Source of the DNA: Glaciecola sp028401415
Lineage (GTDB): Bacteria; Pseudomonadota; Gammaproteobacteria; Enterobacterales; Alteromonadaceae
DNA length: 64,000 bases
Assembly (NCBI RefSeq): GCF_028401415.2
Contig: NZ_CP171821.2
Coordinates: 2,914,001 to 2,978,000, forward strand
Direction: 5' to 3'
Of the stretch, positions 25,679 to 35,379 are shown in pieces. A program made the translations under genes and the position numbers. The notes under the pieces were generated by a model. That model saw only the letters and a program-made list of their open reading frames with translations, ran no database searches and was not told the DNA's origin. How positions within the stretch are numbered: position 1 is the first letter of the stretch; every line of letters begins with the position of its first letter.

Positions 25679-27664
25679 GTGAATCTTTGTTCAGCCCTCA
25701 TTTCAACTTTATACCGTCGCGGCTTGTTGCTCGCTACTTTTGGCTTAAGCTTTTTTACATGCACCACCATTGCCAATGATGAACAAATTCACGCTGGCGG
25801 CAAAATAAGCGCTCAGTCTTTTTCGCGATTACCTGCATATAATTCACCAAAGCTCTCACCCAATGGTTCGCGCATTGTTTTTATTCAAAATCTAGATATT
25901 GAAGAACCTGTAGCGTTATTGGCTGTGTACGATTTTGACAAGAAAAAGAGTATTCCGCTGATTAATTCAGACAACCAAAAGACGAAAATCAATTGGTATC
26001 GCTGGGCAAATGATGACGTGGTGTTGGTAAGCGTTAGAAACGCTCGCGAGTATCGCGCGCAGCATTTTTTTGAAACTAAGTTGTTCGGTATTGATATTAC
26101 CCAAGATAAAATTGAACCTAAGGTGCTAATAAGGCCAAAAACCAAGACTCAAAACTGGAGCTTTACACAGTTCAAAGATACGGTTGTCGACGTGTTAAGC
26201 GATGACTCGGAGCATATTTTAACCGCAGTAGATTACAACAAACCCGGTATGCCTTCTGTATACAAAGTCAATGTCTATACAGGTGCCAGTACTGCCGTAA
26301 AAAGCGGCACGCGGAACATCCGCAGATGGATGAGCGACCGCAGCGGCGCAATACGTATTGGCCTAAGCTTCGACACAGAGCAGCAAAGACAAATCACTTA
26401 CCATATTCCACACGATAGCAAAGATTTTGAAGTGCTGTTTGAACATCAAATTGACGAGCCGGGTGTTAACATTGTGGGTTTTGATCACGACCCACACATT
26501 CTTTATTACACCGCGTATCTCAATGACAAACGTGCATTTTACTCAATGGATTTGCGAGACAAACAAAGCACCTTATTATTGCAACATGAACAATATGATG
26601 TTGCGCCTCGTTTGATTTACTCCGAAAAATTAGACCAAGTTATTGGATACACTGACCCTCATATCGACAATGGTAAGTTGTACTTTTCGGACTATTTAGA
26701 GAGCTTCTACACCGGCATTAATAAGGCCTTTCCCGATACCTACAATCAAGTCGTGAGTTTTGATGCTGAGGAAAATCGTTACATTTTATATGCTCAAGGC
26801 GATGGGATCCCCGGTGCATATTTCTTAGGTGACAGGCAAAACAAGGGAATTGTTCATTTGTTTGACCGTTATCCAGAGTTGTATTCGCACACCTTATCTT
26901 CTCATGAAAAAGTGATGTATCTCGCAAGAGATCAACTTCAAATCGAAGCGTATCTAACCTTACCAAGCAGTGGCGAAGCTCCCTATCCCACAGTTATTTA
27001 TCCGCATGGTGGACCAGGGACTAGAGATTTCGGCGGCTTTGATCCTTATGTTTCTTTCTTATCAAGTCGCGGCTATGCCGTCTTTCGACCTAATTTTCGC
27101 GGATCTCAAGGCTATGGGTTTGAATTCGCACAAGCCCAAATGCAGGGCTGGGGCTTGCAGATGCAAGATGACATAAGCGATGGTACCCAATACTTAATTG
27201 ACCAGGGCATTGCCGATAAGGACAATGTTTGTATTGTGGGTGCAAGCTACGGGGGCTATGCTGCTGCTATGGCGGCAGTGAAAACGCCCGAATTGTATAC
27301 TTGCGCTGCTAGCTTTGCTGGTGTGTTTGACTTGCCTGCGTTAAAGCGCAAACTGTCCAATTTAAGGGGAGGAAGAGAGCTCGCTGAACGTCAGTTTGGC
27401 AGTAACACTGATGACTTGCTTGCCCGCTCTCCTGTTTCTGGCGTTTCTAAGGTACAAATTCCAATTCTGCTAATGCACGGTGAGACGGATTCGGTGGTAG
27501 ATGTTGATCAATCCAGAGGCTTTTTTAGCGCACTTAAGCGTGCCAACAAACAAGTTAAGTTTGTTGAGTTTGAACAAGGCGATCATTTCCTTTCTCGCCA
27601 AGACAATCGCACGCGTTTTTTCGCTGAACTAGAAGCATTTTTAGCACAACATTTACATGATTAA
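25679..27664 (+). CDS. S9-family prolyl oligopeptidase-like peptidase, exported
   Basis: This 661-aa peptidase starts at GTG 25679 (AAGGAAGG just upstream), followed by a signal sequence (GLLLATFGLSFFTCTTIA). The N-terminal half is a beta-propeller (SPKLSPNGSRIVFIQN). The C-terminal alpha/beta-hydrolase domain has YPHGGPGTRDFGGFDPY for the oxyanion region, the nucleophile in GASYGGYAA, Asp in HGETDSVVD and His in EQGDHFLSR. It is an S9C/acylaminoacyl-peptidase-like enzyme that degrades short peptides in the periplasm. A longer TTG-initiated frame from 25598 exists but would put 27 residues before the signal peptide. Confidence 0.92.
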   Translation: MNLCSALISTLYRRGLLLATFGLSFFTCTTIANDEQIHAGGKISAQSFSRLPAYNSPKLSPNGSRIVFIQNLDIEEPVALLAVYDFDKKKSIPLINSDNQKTKINWYRWANDDVVLVSVRNAREYRAQHFFETKLFGIDITQDKIEPKVLIRPKTKTQNWSFTQFKDTVVDVLSDDSEHILTAVDYNKPGMPSVYKVNVYTGASTAVKSGTRNIRRWMSDRSGAIRIGLSFDTEQQRQITYHIPHDSKDFEVLFEHQIDEPGVNIVGFDHDPHILYYTAYLNDKRAFYSMDLRDKQSTLLLQHEQYDVAPRLIYSEKLDQVIGYTDPHIDNGKLYFSDYLESFYTGINKAFPDTYNQVVSFDAEENRYILYAQGDGIPGAYFLGDRQNKGIVHLFDRYPELYSHTLSSHEKVMYLARDQLQIEAYLTLPSSGEAPYPTVIYPHGGPGTRDFGGFDPYVSFLSSRGYAVFRPNFRGSQGYGFEFAQAQMQGWGLQMQDDISDGTQYLIDQGIADKDNVCIVGASYGGYAAAMAAVKTPELYTCAASFAGVFDLPALKRKLSNLRGGRELAERQFGSNTDDLLARSPVSGVSKVQIPILLMHGETDSVVDVDQSRGFFSALKRANKQVKFVEFEQGDHFLSRQDNRTRFFAELEAFLAQHLHD

Positions 27665-27689
27665 AATGAGGGCACCAACGCGCTCACTG

Positions 27690-28403
27690 TCACTGCATCA
27701 GACCATGGCGAAACTGTGGTGACACATCAAAATACCAATATGAGAGGCTGCCATTTTCAGGTGTTTGCACGGTAATCTGCTGGATGGGTCTGTTTTCAAA
27801 GTACACGAGGCGCTGGTCTTGCAAGATAAGTTGATGAAACTGCACAAAAGCAAACAAGTCTTGTGAGCTATTGATGCGAAAGGCGGTTTGTGCAGAGCGA
27901 CCGTCGCCCGTTCGCCAAATAGCTTCAATTAGCTCGTTCAACACATAGCTGTGAAACCGGGACTTGCTCGCTAGCGTTTCATTATCCTGTGGAGAGACAC
28001 TCGATACTTCTATCGCGTTTCGCGCGCACCAAGCCATGGCGTAATGCGCGTCTAAGGAGCTGTAGTTTTTTTCAAGCACGCTTGCTGCGAGTGTTATGCA
28101 GTCATCAAACTGATTATTTTGCATATATCCTCTGATTTGATTACTGCGGTCTTGCTGAACTTGGCTATGGGGCTTATAGAATGAGCTTAGGGGGTAAACC
28201 CATAGCAATCTGTCAAAGCTGGTGTCATCGCCCAATCGGTTTTCGATGGTTTGTTTTAAAGACAAATAAGTCTTATCCGCTTTATCGATAAAAGCTTCGT
28301 ACCTTACGGTATTCGCTGATTCCTGCCTCTTGCCGTTTGTAGCGCATGCAGCGAGCAACAGTATTAGATTGCAAGTAATGAATATTGATATTGAGGCGTT
28401 CAT
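27690..28403 (-). CDS. DUF4919 lipoprotein
   Basis: About 237 aa from ATG 28403, with a lipoprotein signal (LILLLAACATN). The body resembles DUF4919 proteins: YEAFIDKADKTYLSLKQTIE, FDRLLWVYPLSSFYKPHS, then an alpha-helical TPR-like part with HYAMAWCARN. The function is unknown. It lies 16 nt after the HATPase gene and so ends the likely CheB/CheR operon. Its link to that signalling pair is by position only. Confidence 0.7.
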   Translation of the reverse strand: MNASISIFITCNLILLLAACATNGKRQESANTVRYEAFIDKADKTYLSLKQTIENRLGDDTSFDRLLWVYPLSSFYKPHSQVQQDRSNQIRGYMQNNQFDDCITLAASVLEKNYSSLDAHYAMAWCARNAIEVSSVSPQDNETLASKSRFHSYVLNELIEAIWRTGDGRSAQTAFRINSSQDLFAFVQFHQLILQDQRLVYFENRPIQQITVQTPENGSLSYWYFDVSPQFRHGLMQ

Positions 28404-28419
28404 GGTTTTTAGATTATTC

Positions 28420-29304
28420 TTACATCGTAGCGGGAGCGATATTCGATGGAACACTCATTGGCAATGTCATACTGACGATAAAGGCATAATCTTCTTCATG
28501 GCGCTGCACGTCAAATTTCAATTCTCCTGCATATACACCAAGAATGTAATCAACAATCGCAAGCCCAATACCAATGGAATCTTGATTCGACGACGACTCG
28601 ACCACCGCCTGCTTAAATAATAAACGCAAGGACTGCAATTTTGTCTCATGCACAGTGACAGACTCTGAAGAGATGCTAAGGTCTTCACGGCGTTTTATTT
28701 TAAGTAAGTTACCAATATTTGCAGGAAAACTGATAAATCTCAGCTCAACAAAACTCGGGTTGACGATATCAGGCTTGGCATCAATTTCCAGTGCACAACT
28801 AGGGGAGCTGTCTTTCGTCGAGTGAAGAACGGAATTGCTAAAGAGTTCATTTGCTACCCGTAATAGGTCTTGATACGCGATGGGCATGTTGAAATGCGTG
28901 GCTTGCTCACTCGCTAAATTACTGTCGCCAAAATTGAGAGTCTTGACTGAAAACGTAAGATTGGGCTGCGATGCCTGATAGGTCTCGAAAGCGCCGTTGA
29001 ATACTTCGATGGCATTTGTTAACACGCGCTTGCAAACAACATTCGAAATCGCATCCGCATATCGGGATAAACCTCTAAGCTGCTTTATGGCGTTTTGTTG
29101 CTCTTGCAGCACAATCGACAAATGTGATTGAACCGAAGCATTCGCACCATGACGCTCGTCAAACTCACTTTGCAGTAGCTTGGCAAAGCCAGAGGCTGTG
29201 CTAATTGCCCCCTTTATATCATGACAAGCGCGTTTTATCGCCTCACCTGCCACTTGATGTGAGGATGCTTTACTTGCTTCACCAAAAAAGGGCTTCGAAT
29301 TCAC
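28420..29304 (-). CDS. Histidine-kinase-like HATPase protein
   Basis: This 294-aa cytosolic protein has a possible dimerisation/phosphoacceptor helix (EAIKRACHDIKGAISTASGFAKLL, with a histidine like HisKA) and a HATPase domain with an N-box (ANELFSNSVLHS near 152) and a G-box (DSIGIGLAIV near 242). It has no membrane segment or sensor domain. It follows the CheB-CheR-PAS-REC gene by 44 nt, so it probably phosphorylates the REC domain of that protein or relays its signal. The kinase fold is confident; the partner is inferred. Confidence 0.82.
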   Translation of the reverse strand: MNSKPFFGEASKASSHQVAGEAIKRACHDIKGAISTASGFAKLLQSEFDERHGANASVQSHLSIVLQEQQNAIKQLRGLSRYADAISNVVCKRVLTNAIEVFNGAFETYQASQPNLTFSVKTLNFGDSNLASEQATHFNMPIAYQDLLRVANELFSNSVLHSTKDSSPSCALEIDAKPDIVNPSFVELRFISFPANIGNLLKIKRREDLSISSESVTVHETKLQSLRLLFKQAVVESSSNQDSIGIGLAIVDYILGVYAGELKFDVQRHEEDYAFIVSMTLPMSVPSNIAPATM

Positions 29305-29348
29305 GTTTATATCCTTTCTAACAAAGCTTAGCTTACCTTGGTCATTGC

Positions 29349-32300
29349 TTAATTATCATGGCGGTTTTCATCGGCGAGCTCTTCTGAGTTGCTGACCATC
29401 ATGGTGTCAATTTGATCATCTATTTGCTGCCGACGTACGGCGTAGCGCATACTTTTGTCAAGCAGAGCCGGTGTAATGTCTTCTTTTTCAATTAGGTCAA
29501 GCGCACCATGGGATAATAACATCGGGCTTAGCTGCTCGGTCAAATTGCCCGTTGTCACGATTACAGGGAGTCTTATTTGGTCGGGTTTCAGCGCGTCAAT
29601 GAAATCGATAGCCGTCTCATCATCTAAGTAATAATCGGATATACAAATATCGATATCGTTATTTTTTATACTTTCAATTGCTTGCTCAACGCTTGTCGCT
29701 GTATGAATGTTACACTTGTAACTCTCAATTGCCTTGAGATTTTCACTGAGCAAAGAAAGCGCATTTTGATTATCATCCAACAATAACACTGTAAGATTAT
29801 CGCTAAAGGGGGCGGTATCAAGCATATCAAGCGCATTGTTCACGCTTGAGCGCAACTGCTTGTAGGCGACTTCCATCCCAAGCTCGGTGTATTTAACGCG
29901 TGAAATATCCGAAAACACGATCGCAACACCTTTTGTTTGGTCCACGTCATTATGCGTGTAGGCGCTTATAGTAATGCGTAACAAGCGCTTATTCGGTAAC
30001 GTGAGCTCTTTTTCTATAGATTCGCTGGTTCTAAATACTGAGGCAACATCCTCCAGCATGTTGTCATAAGAGATATTCTGACTAATATGATGTAGCGGCC
30101 GATTCACATCTGACTCGAGTACGTTTACGTAGGCTTTTACCGCATCGGTATAGCGGCGAATAAGCATATTTTCATCAAGGAATATAATCCCAATTTTAGC
30201 CAGCCCTAACACTTCATCTAAGTCGCCGTTGGCTTGTGATATTTCAGAGATCTTTTCTTGATATTCCGAGTTCACAGTGTATAGCTCTTCATTAACCGAC
30301 TGCAGCTCTTCATTCGTGCTTTGTAACTCTTCATTTGCCGACATCAGCTCTTCGTTGGCAGACTGTAGCTCTTCATTGGTTGTTTCGAGCTCTTCTACCG
30401 TGACTTGTAAATGCTCCTTACTGAACTTAAGCTCCAGTTCCAAGTCTTCAATACGCTGTTTTGCTTGCTCAGCGGCATCGAAAGACTGCGGTTTAGGGGA
30501 GGCTTTATCGCCCTCATCAGAAGGTTCAAACACTACCCAAAAGTACCCGGGTGCGGAAGCTAAGTCATGTTCTTTGACATAGCTAACGCGCATATTCAAA
30601 GCGACCGGGCCAGTTCCGCTGTTGGTACTCATATCGGTATAATAGACAACTTCGCCCTTTTGCTTAGCGCGCTGTAATGCCGACATCACCGCAATGCCAA
30701 TATCTTCGTTCACCATATCGCTTACTTCAGTGCTAATGCGTCCCGGTGGTAAGCGCTTCACATATTTTGACACATCGCCATACACATGAATTGCTTGAAA
30801 TTCGTCGTTCAATAGTAAGCATGGCGGCACATATTCGGTTATCAGCGCTTCGTTTGCGAAACTGATAGAAGATACGGTAGAGACTTGTCCACGATAGTTT
30901 TTCATTAAGGTAGAAACCGAGGGTATCGTCGTTGGCAATTGTTTATTTGTGTTTGGCATAGTGCTGTTTGTACTAATTGGCAAACGCGTATCGGAGGTTT
31001 TCTGAAAAACACGCTCCCGGTCACTGATCACTTTAAAGTGACTTGAAAGCTCGCCTAAATTCTCCGATGAACCCAAAAACAGGTGACCACCACGCTTCAG
31101 TGCAAAGTGCAAAGAAGACAGCACTCTTTTTTGAGCACTTTGCTGAAAATAAATTAAAACGTTCCGGCAGGTGACCAAGTCAAGATTTGAAAAAGGAGGG
31201 TCGACAATCATATTGTGCGTGGCAAATACCACCATATGCCGCACTTGCTGACTCACTTGATAATCGCCTGCCGCGCGCTGGGTGAAGTACTTCGTGAGTA
31301 AAGGTGCAGGCACATCATGGACAATGTCTTCGCTATACACGCCCGCGCTTGCTTCACTAATCGCATCTTGATTAATATCTGTAGCAAATACCTTTATTTC
31401 ACGCTTTAAGCCTTGACGTTGCACCTCATCACTTAACAATATGGCAACTGAATAGGCTTCTTCACCACTTGAACATGCCGCCACCCATGCTCTTATGAGT
31501 CCACCATCTTTGGACTTACTGACAATTTCAGGAATCACCTTGTCTTTGACTACTTTAAACGCTTCATCATCGCGGAAAAAACGCGTAACGCCAATTAACA
31601 ACTCTTTACTCAGCACCTCAACCTCATAGCTATCTTTAAACAAAAGCATTAGGTATTCTTGTAAAGAATTGACTTGCTTGATCGTCATTCGACGCTCTAT
31701 GCGCCGAGCGATAGTTGAAGGTTTGTATTTCGAAAAGTCGATATTGCTTTTGGTTCTGAGCACTGAAAAGACTTCGCCCATTAAATCGGTACTGCTTTCC
31801 ATGTCATGCTGAATAGTATCCGACTGTCCGCTAACGAGTGGATGCTTGATGTATTCAGCGAGTTTTTCGCCCATCACCTCGGGTCTCAAAATCATATCAA
31901 CGATGCCGGTGTTAATGGCACTGTTTGGCATCCCATCAAATTTAGCACTATCTGGCTCTTGCGCAATCACCAGAGCCCCTGCTTCTTTGAGCGCTTTTAC
32001 CCCTCGGCTGCCGTCCGAGCCTGTACCGGATAAAATGATGCCGATGGCTCGGTGCTGTTGGTCTTCGGCCAATGAACGAAAAAAGGTATCGATGGGTAGG
32101 CTTAAACCTGAATCCGGTATCTTATCGGATAGGAGCAGCTCCCCTTGCGCGACAATCAGCGTCTTTTTTGGCGGCAATAAGTAAATCGTATTGGGTTTTG
32201 CAAGCACACCATCTTCAACGTTCTCAATATTCATGCCCGTATGTTTGCTCAGAAGCTCTAACATCATGCTTTTAAAGTCGGGGGACAAATGCTGCACAAT

Positions 32301-32447
32301 GACAAAGCAAGCGCCAGTGCCCGTGGGCAAATGTTGCAACAGTGTTTGCAAAGCCTCTAAGCCACCAGCAGATGCGCCAATACCTATAAAGTGGGAAGGA
32401 AGTATCAGCTTGTTAATAGGTGACACAGATTTTGACGCTTCGTGCAT
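29349..32447 (-). CDS. CheB-CheR fusion with coiled coil, PAS and receiver domains
   Basis: This 1032-aa fusion begins with a CheB methylesterase domain (GASAGG with S26, H53 in QHLSPD, GTGSDG near 147). A CheR methyltransferase follows (RRMTIKQVNSLQEYL, then AACSSGEEAYSVAI for S-adenosylmethionine). A coiled coil of exact NEELQS heptads lies near 700-740. Then come a PAS-like segment (DEVLGLAKIGIIFLDENMLIRRYT) and a C-terminal receiver domain (VLLLDDNQNALSLL, phosphoacceptor in CISDYYLDDETA). Such proteins combine chemoreceptor-type methylation with a sensor output and occur outside classical chemotaxis. It leads the operon with the HATPase protein and is divergent from the GGDEF-EAL gene. 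Confidence 0.92.
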   Translation of the reverse strand: MHEASKSVSPINKLILPSHFIGIGASAGGLEALQTLLQHLPTGTGACFVIVQHLSPDFKSMMLELLSKHTGMNIENVEDGVLAKPNTIYLLPPKKTLIVAQGELLLSDKIPDSGLSLPIDTFFRSLAEDQQHRAIGIILSGTGSDGSRGVKALKEAGALVIAQEPDSAKFDGMPNSAINTGIVDMILRPEVMGEKLAEYIKHPLVSGQSDTIQHDMESSTDLMGEVFSVLRTKSNIDFSKYKPSTIARRIERRMTIKQVNSLQEYLMLLFKDSYEVEVLSKELLIGVTRFFRDDEAFKVVKDKVIPEIVSKSKDGGLIRAWVAACSSGEEAYSVAILLSDEVQRQGLKREIKVFATDINQDAISEASAGVYSEDIVHDVPAPLLTKYFTQRAAGDYQVSQQVRHMVVFATHNMIVDPPFSNLDLVTCRNVLIYFQQSAQKRVLSSLHFALKRGGHLFLGSSENLGELSSHFKVISDRERVFQKTSDTRLPISTNSTMPNTNKQLPTTIPSVSTLMKNYRGQVSTVSSISFANEALITEYVPPCLLLNDEFQAIHVYGDVSKYVKRLPPGRISTEVSDMVNEDIGIAVMSALQRAKQKGEVVYYTDMSTNSGTGPVALNMRVSYVKEHDLASAPGYFWVVFEPSDEGDKASPKPQSFDAAEQAKQRIEDLELELKFSKEHLQVTVEELETTNEELQSANEELMSANEELQSTNEELQSVNEELYTVNSEYQEKISEISQANGDLDEVLGLAKIGIIFLDENMLIRRYTDAVKAYVNVLESDVNRPLHHISQNISYDNMLEDVASVFRTSESIEKELTLPNKRLLRITISAYTHNDVDQTKGVAIVFSDISRVKYTELGMEVAYKQLRSSVNNALDMLDTAPFSDNLTVLLLDDNQNALSLLSENLKAIESYKCNIHTATSVEQAIESIKNNDIDICISDYYLDDETAIDFIDALKPDQIRLPVIVTTGNLTEQLSPMLLSHGALDLIEKEDITPALLDKSMRYAVRRQQIDDQIDTMMVSNSEELADENRHDN

Positions 32448-32678
32448 AACTTGTTACTCTCTTCGAACTTGTAAGAAAATCAGTGTTTTATAATATTTTA
32501 GTATATGCTTTTCATAAAAACATAAGCGTAATTAGAATATAACACTAAAGTGAGTAATTACAGAACAGCTTCACCATTTTCTTATGCATGGATGCTTGCC
32601 TATGTTAGAAGAATAGAGAAGTAGAAACGTGAAAAAAACAGCAAGTAAAACGCCGCCTAGTGTTAACGTTGCATTGGA

Positions 32679-35354
32679 TTGCCAGAGGTGTTAAATCGCC
32701 GCAGTGCCTCAGATGTGCGAGGCGCAATTAATACCGCGCAAGAGCTCCTGTTTGACCCAGAAGCAAAGACGCAAGTCTTTTCTCAAATGCTTGAGCATTT
32801 TTTATCGCTGACCAAAAGTGATTTATGTGCCTGTTTTGTTGCAAATGAAACGGTGAGTGAGGCGATTACAGAAGAGTGTGACAAATTACACGGTATTTAC
32901 TTAGATTCAGTAAAGTCCTTTGTAAATAAGGATGTATTATTTACTTGGGTGCGCACAAAAAACGCTCTATCTCGTCCCTCTTTCTATCAAGCCCCTTATC
33001 CATTCGCATGTGCCGCCTTAATGAACGAGGAAACGCATACTCAAGCGATCATGATTATTCCCATCCGAATTCATGACGAACTGATGGCGATTTACGTTCT
33101 TGCGAAAAAGTCGGGCACTTACGATGCCGCAATACTGACTAAGCTGCGACCCGTAATTGGTGCAATTTCATGCACGATGCAAAGCGCAGAAAGCGTTGAT
33201 AGTAATTTTAGCGGCATTGATAAAACCATAGCGAACGACAACTATATGAGCAGCTTAATTGCCTCTTCTCCTCTGGCGATTATTGTAGTCGATCACACCG
33301 ATAAAGTCGTAGTCGCGAACCCAAATTCTTTGCTCACCTTTGCCGATAAAAATAACCGCGACCCTGATATCTTAAACGGGCGAGACATTCACGATTTGCT
33401 TCCCAATTACGAAGATTTATTTAAGTGGTCACGTCAACAAGCTCGATTTGGAGAGATGAATCATGCAAAAGGACCGCAACTGTTTAAAGATCAAAAAGCT
33501 TTTACGATTAAAGGTCAAGCCCTTAGTGTAGGTCTCACTATATTTCGATATAACAAAGGTCCACTGCGCTATACGACATTACAAATTGAGGATACGACGA
33601 GTTTTATCGAACAGACCGAACATCATAAGAGCACGGCACAGCAATTTGAAGCGCTAACGCAACTCGTTCCAGTAGGCATTATTCGTGTCAATATTTACTG
33701 GGAATGTGAGTTTGCCAACGATAAATGGCTAGAATATAGCGGTATTGAGCTGGAAGACGATGGCGACCAAAATTGGATAAATGCAGTACATCCAGAAGAT
33801 ATTGAAGGCTTTTTAAAAGCCATCAAACAAAGTCTGGAACATGCAAGTGATTATGAGCAGCAAGTAAGGATAGTGAATGCACTTGGGGCGACAAAATGGA
33901 CAGATTTTCACTCTCGGGTATTAGTCGATGACGATGGAAATGTAGAAGGCTTTTTAGGCACCTTTTCAGATGTCACTGAACGTCACATTATTCAAGAAAA
34001 GCTCAAACAAGTCGCGCAATTTGACACTTTAACGGGCCTTGCCAATCGCTTGTTATTGCAAGATAGGCTTAACCAAGCGTTTGCCAACGCGCAGCGAAAT
34101 CATCAAATCGTGAGTGTTCTGTTTTTAGACTTAGATGAGTTTAAGCACATAAACGACACATTAGGCCACGATGTGGGCGATATACTCTTGCAACAAGTGG
34201 CCAATCGCCTTACCAATGTATTGCGTGCAAACGACACCATTGCCCGTTTTGGTGGTGATGAGTTTGTTATTCTATTAGGGGAAGACGATCATTTTACTGA
34301 AATTTTAGTGGTCGCAGAGAAGATTATCGCGCACGTTGCAGAGCCATATCTTATTGGTGGCGAGCAGCTTTTTGTAACGGTAAGCGTGGGTATTGCCCAA
34401 GGAAATTTCGAGGACAGCAATCCAGAAACCTTGCTAAAACATGCTGATCTTGCGCTTTACAGTGCAAAAAACGAAGGTAAAAATAATTATCAAATATTTA
34501 ACGAAGAGTTTGCACAAAACACTCATGAGCGCGTTGAAATTTTAAATCAGTTGCGTGCGGACAGTAGCTTATCTCGCTATCAATTGTTTTATCAGCCTAT
34601 ATGCGATGCTAAGGACAAACGTGTTCTTGGATTTGAAGCTTTAATTCGATTTCAGGCAAACGATGGCACTTTGGTCGCGCCTGATCATTTCATCCCAATC
34701 TTAGAAGAGTCGGGCATGATATTGCAGGTGGGTCGATGGGTGATTCAAGAAGCGTGCAGACAGCTTGCCATTTGGCAAAAAAGTGGTGATTTTGTGCCTC
34801 AAGGCTACGTTTCGGTTAATGTATCAGCCAAACAGCTGCTTCATGCCGACTTTGTTGAAGAGCTGCGCCAATGCTTCGACATATTTAGAGTGGCGCCTCA
34901 ATGCATGGTAATGGAACTGACCGAAACCGTGCTGATTAAAAAGCCGGAACAGATAGGAAACGTGCTTGCTGAAGTAAAGGCGCTCGGCGTAAAGTTGGCG
35001 CTTGACGACTTTGGTACGGGTTATTCGTCGTTGAGTTATCTACAAAACTACCCCTTCGATATGCTTAAAATAGACAAGTCATTTATTGATGATTTATCTG
35101 AAGACTCAAAAGATACCAAAATAACCAAAGCTATTATCGCTTTAGCATCTTCTATGGAGCTTACCGTTGCAGCAGAAGGTGTTGAAACTCAAGTCGCGTA
35201 TGACGCAATTGAAAGGATGGGCGCTGATATTTTCCAAGGTTTCTATGTTAGCAAGCCCTTAAGCTCCGTCAGTGCCACCGCCTTGATGGCGGGCAGCACT
35301 GCTGACGAAGAAGCTATTGAAGCTCAAAATGAACAGATAGAAGTGCCAAAGTGA
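32679..35354 (+). CDS. GAF-PAS-GGDEF-EAL cyclic di-GMP protein
   Basis: This 891-aa signalling protein starts with a GAF-like part and continues with two PAS-like domains (SSPLAIIVVDHTDKVVVANPNS; TQLVPVGIIRVNIYWECEFAN). A GGDEF domain with an intact RFGGDEFVIL (near 524) is followed by an EAL domain with intact GFEALIRF (near 650), ELTETVL, LDDFGTGYSS and AAEGVETQ. Both the diguanylate cyclase and phosphodiesterase motifs are complete. TTG 32679 is the first possible start, because a stop lies five codons upstream. Its promoter region is shared with the CheB-CheR operon. Confidence 0.93.
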   Translation: MPEVLNRRSASDVRGAINTAQELLFDPEAKTQVFSQMLEHFLSLTKSDLCACFVANETVSEAITEECDKLHGIYLDSVKSFVNKDVLFTWVRTKNALSRPSFYQAPYPFACAALMNEETHTQAIMIIPIRIHDELMAIYVLAKKSGTYDAAILTKLRPVIGAISCTMQSAESVDSNFSGIDKTIANDNYMSSLIASSPLAIIVVDHTDKVVVANPNSLLTFADKNNRDPDILNGRDIHDLLPNYEDLFKWSRQQARFGEMNHAKGPQLFKDQKAFTIKGQALSVGLTIFRYNKGPLRYTTLQIEDTTSFIEQTEHHKSTAQQFEALTQLVPVGIIRVNIYWECEFANDKWLEYSGIELEDDGDQNWINAVHPEDIEGFLKAIKQSLEHASDYEQQVRIVNALGATKWTDFHSRVLVDDDGNVEGFLGTFSDVTERHIIQEKLKQVAQFDTLTGLANRLLLQDRLNQAFANAQRNHQIVSVLFLDLDEFKHINDTLGHDVGDILLQQVANRLTNVLRANDTIARFGGDEFVILLGEDDHFTEILVVAEKIIAHVAEPYLIGGEQLFVTVSVGIAQGNFEDSNPETLLKHADLALYSAKNEGKNNYQIFNEEFAQNTHERVEILNQLRADSSLSRYQLFYQPICDAKDKRVLGFEALIRFQANDGTLVAPDHFIPILEESGMILQVGRWVIQEACRQLAIWQKSGDFVPQGYVSVNVSAKQLLHADFVEELRQCFDIFRVAPQCMVMELTETVLIKKPEQIGNVLAEVKALGVKLALDDFGTGYSSLSYLQNYPFDMLKIDKSFIDDLSEDSKDTKITKAIIALASSMELTVAAEGVETQVAYDAIERMGADIFQGFYVSKPLSSVSATALMAGSTADEEAIEAQNEQIEVPK

Positions 35355-35379
35355 CAATACCAATCTAGATTTAAACCGC

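Noticed and set aside
30277..30582. 101-codon frame very rich in Ser and Cys on the plus strand
   Set aside because: It is the reverse-strand shadow of the NEELQS heptad coiled coil of the CheB-CheR fusion.
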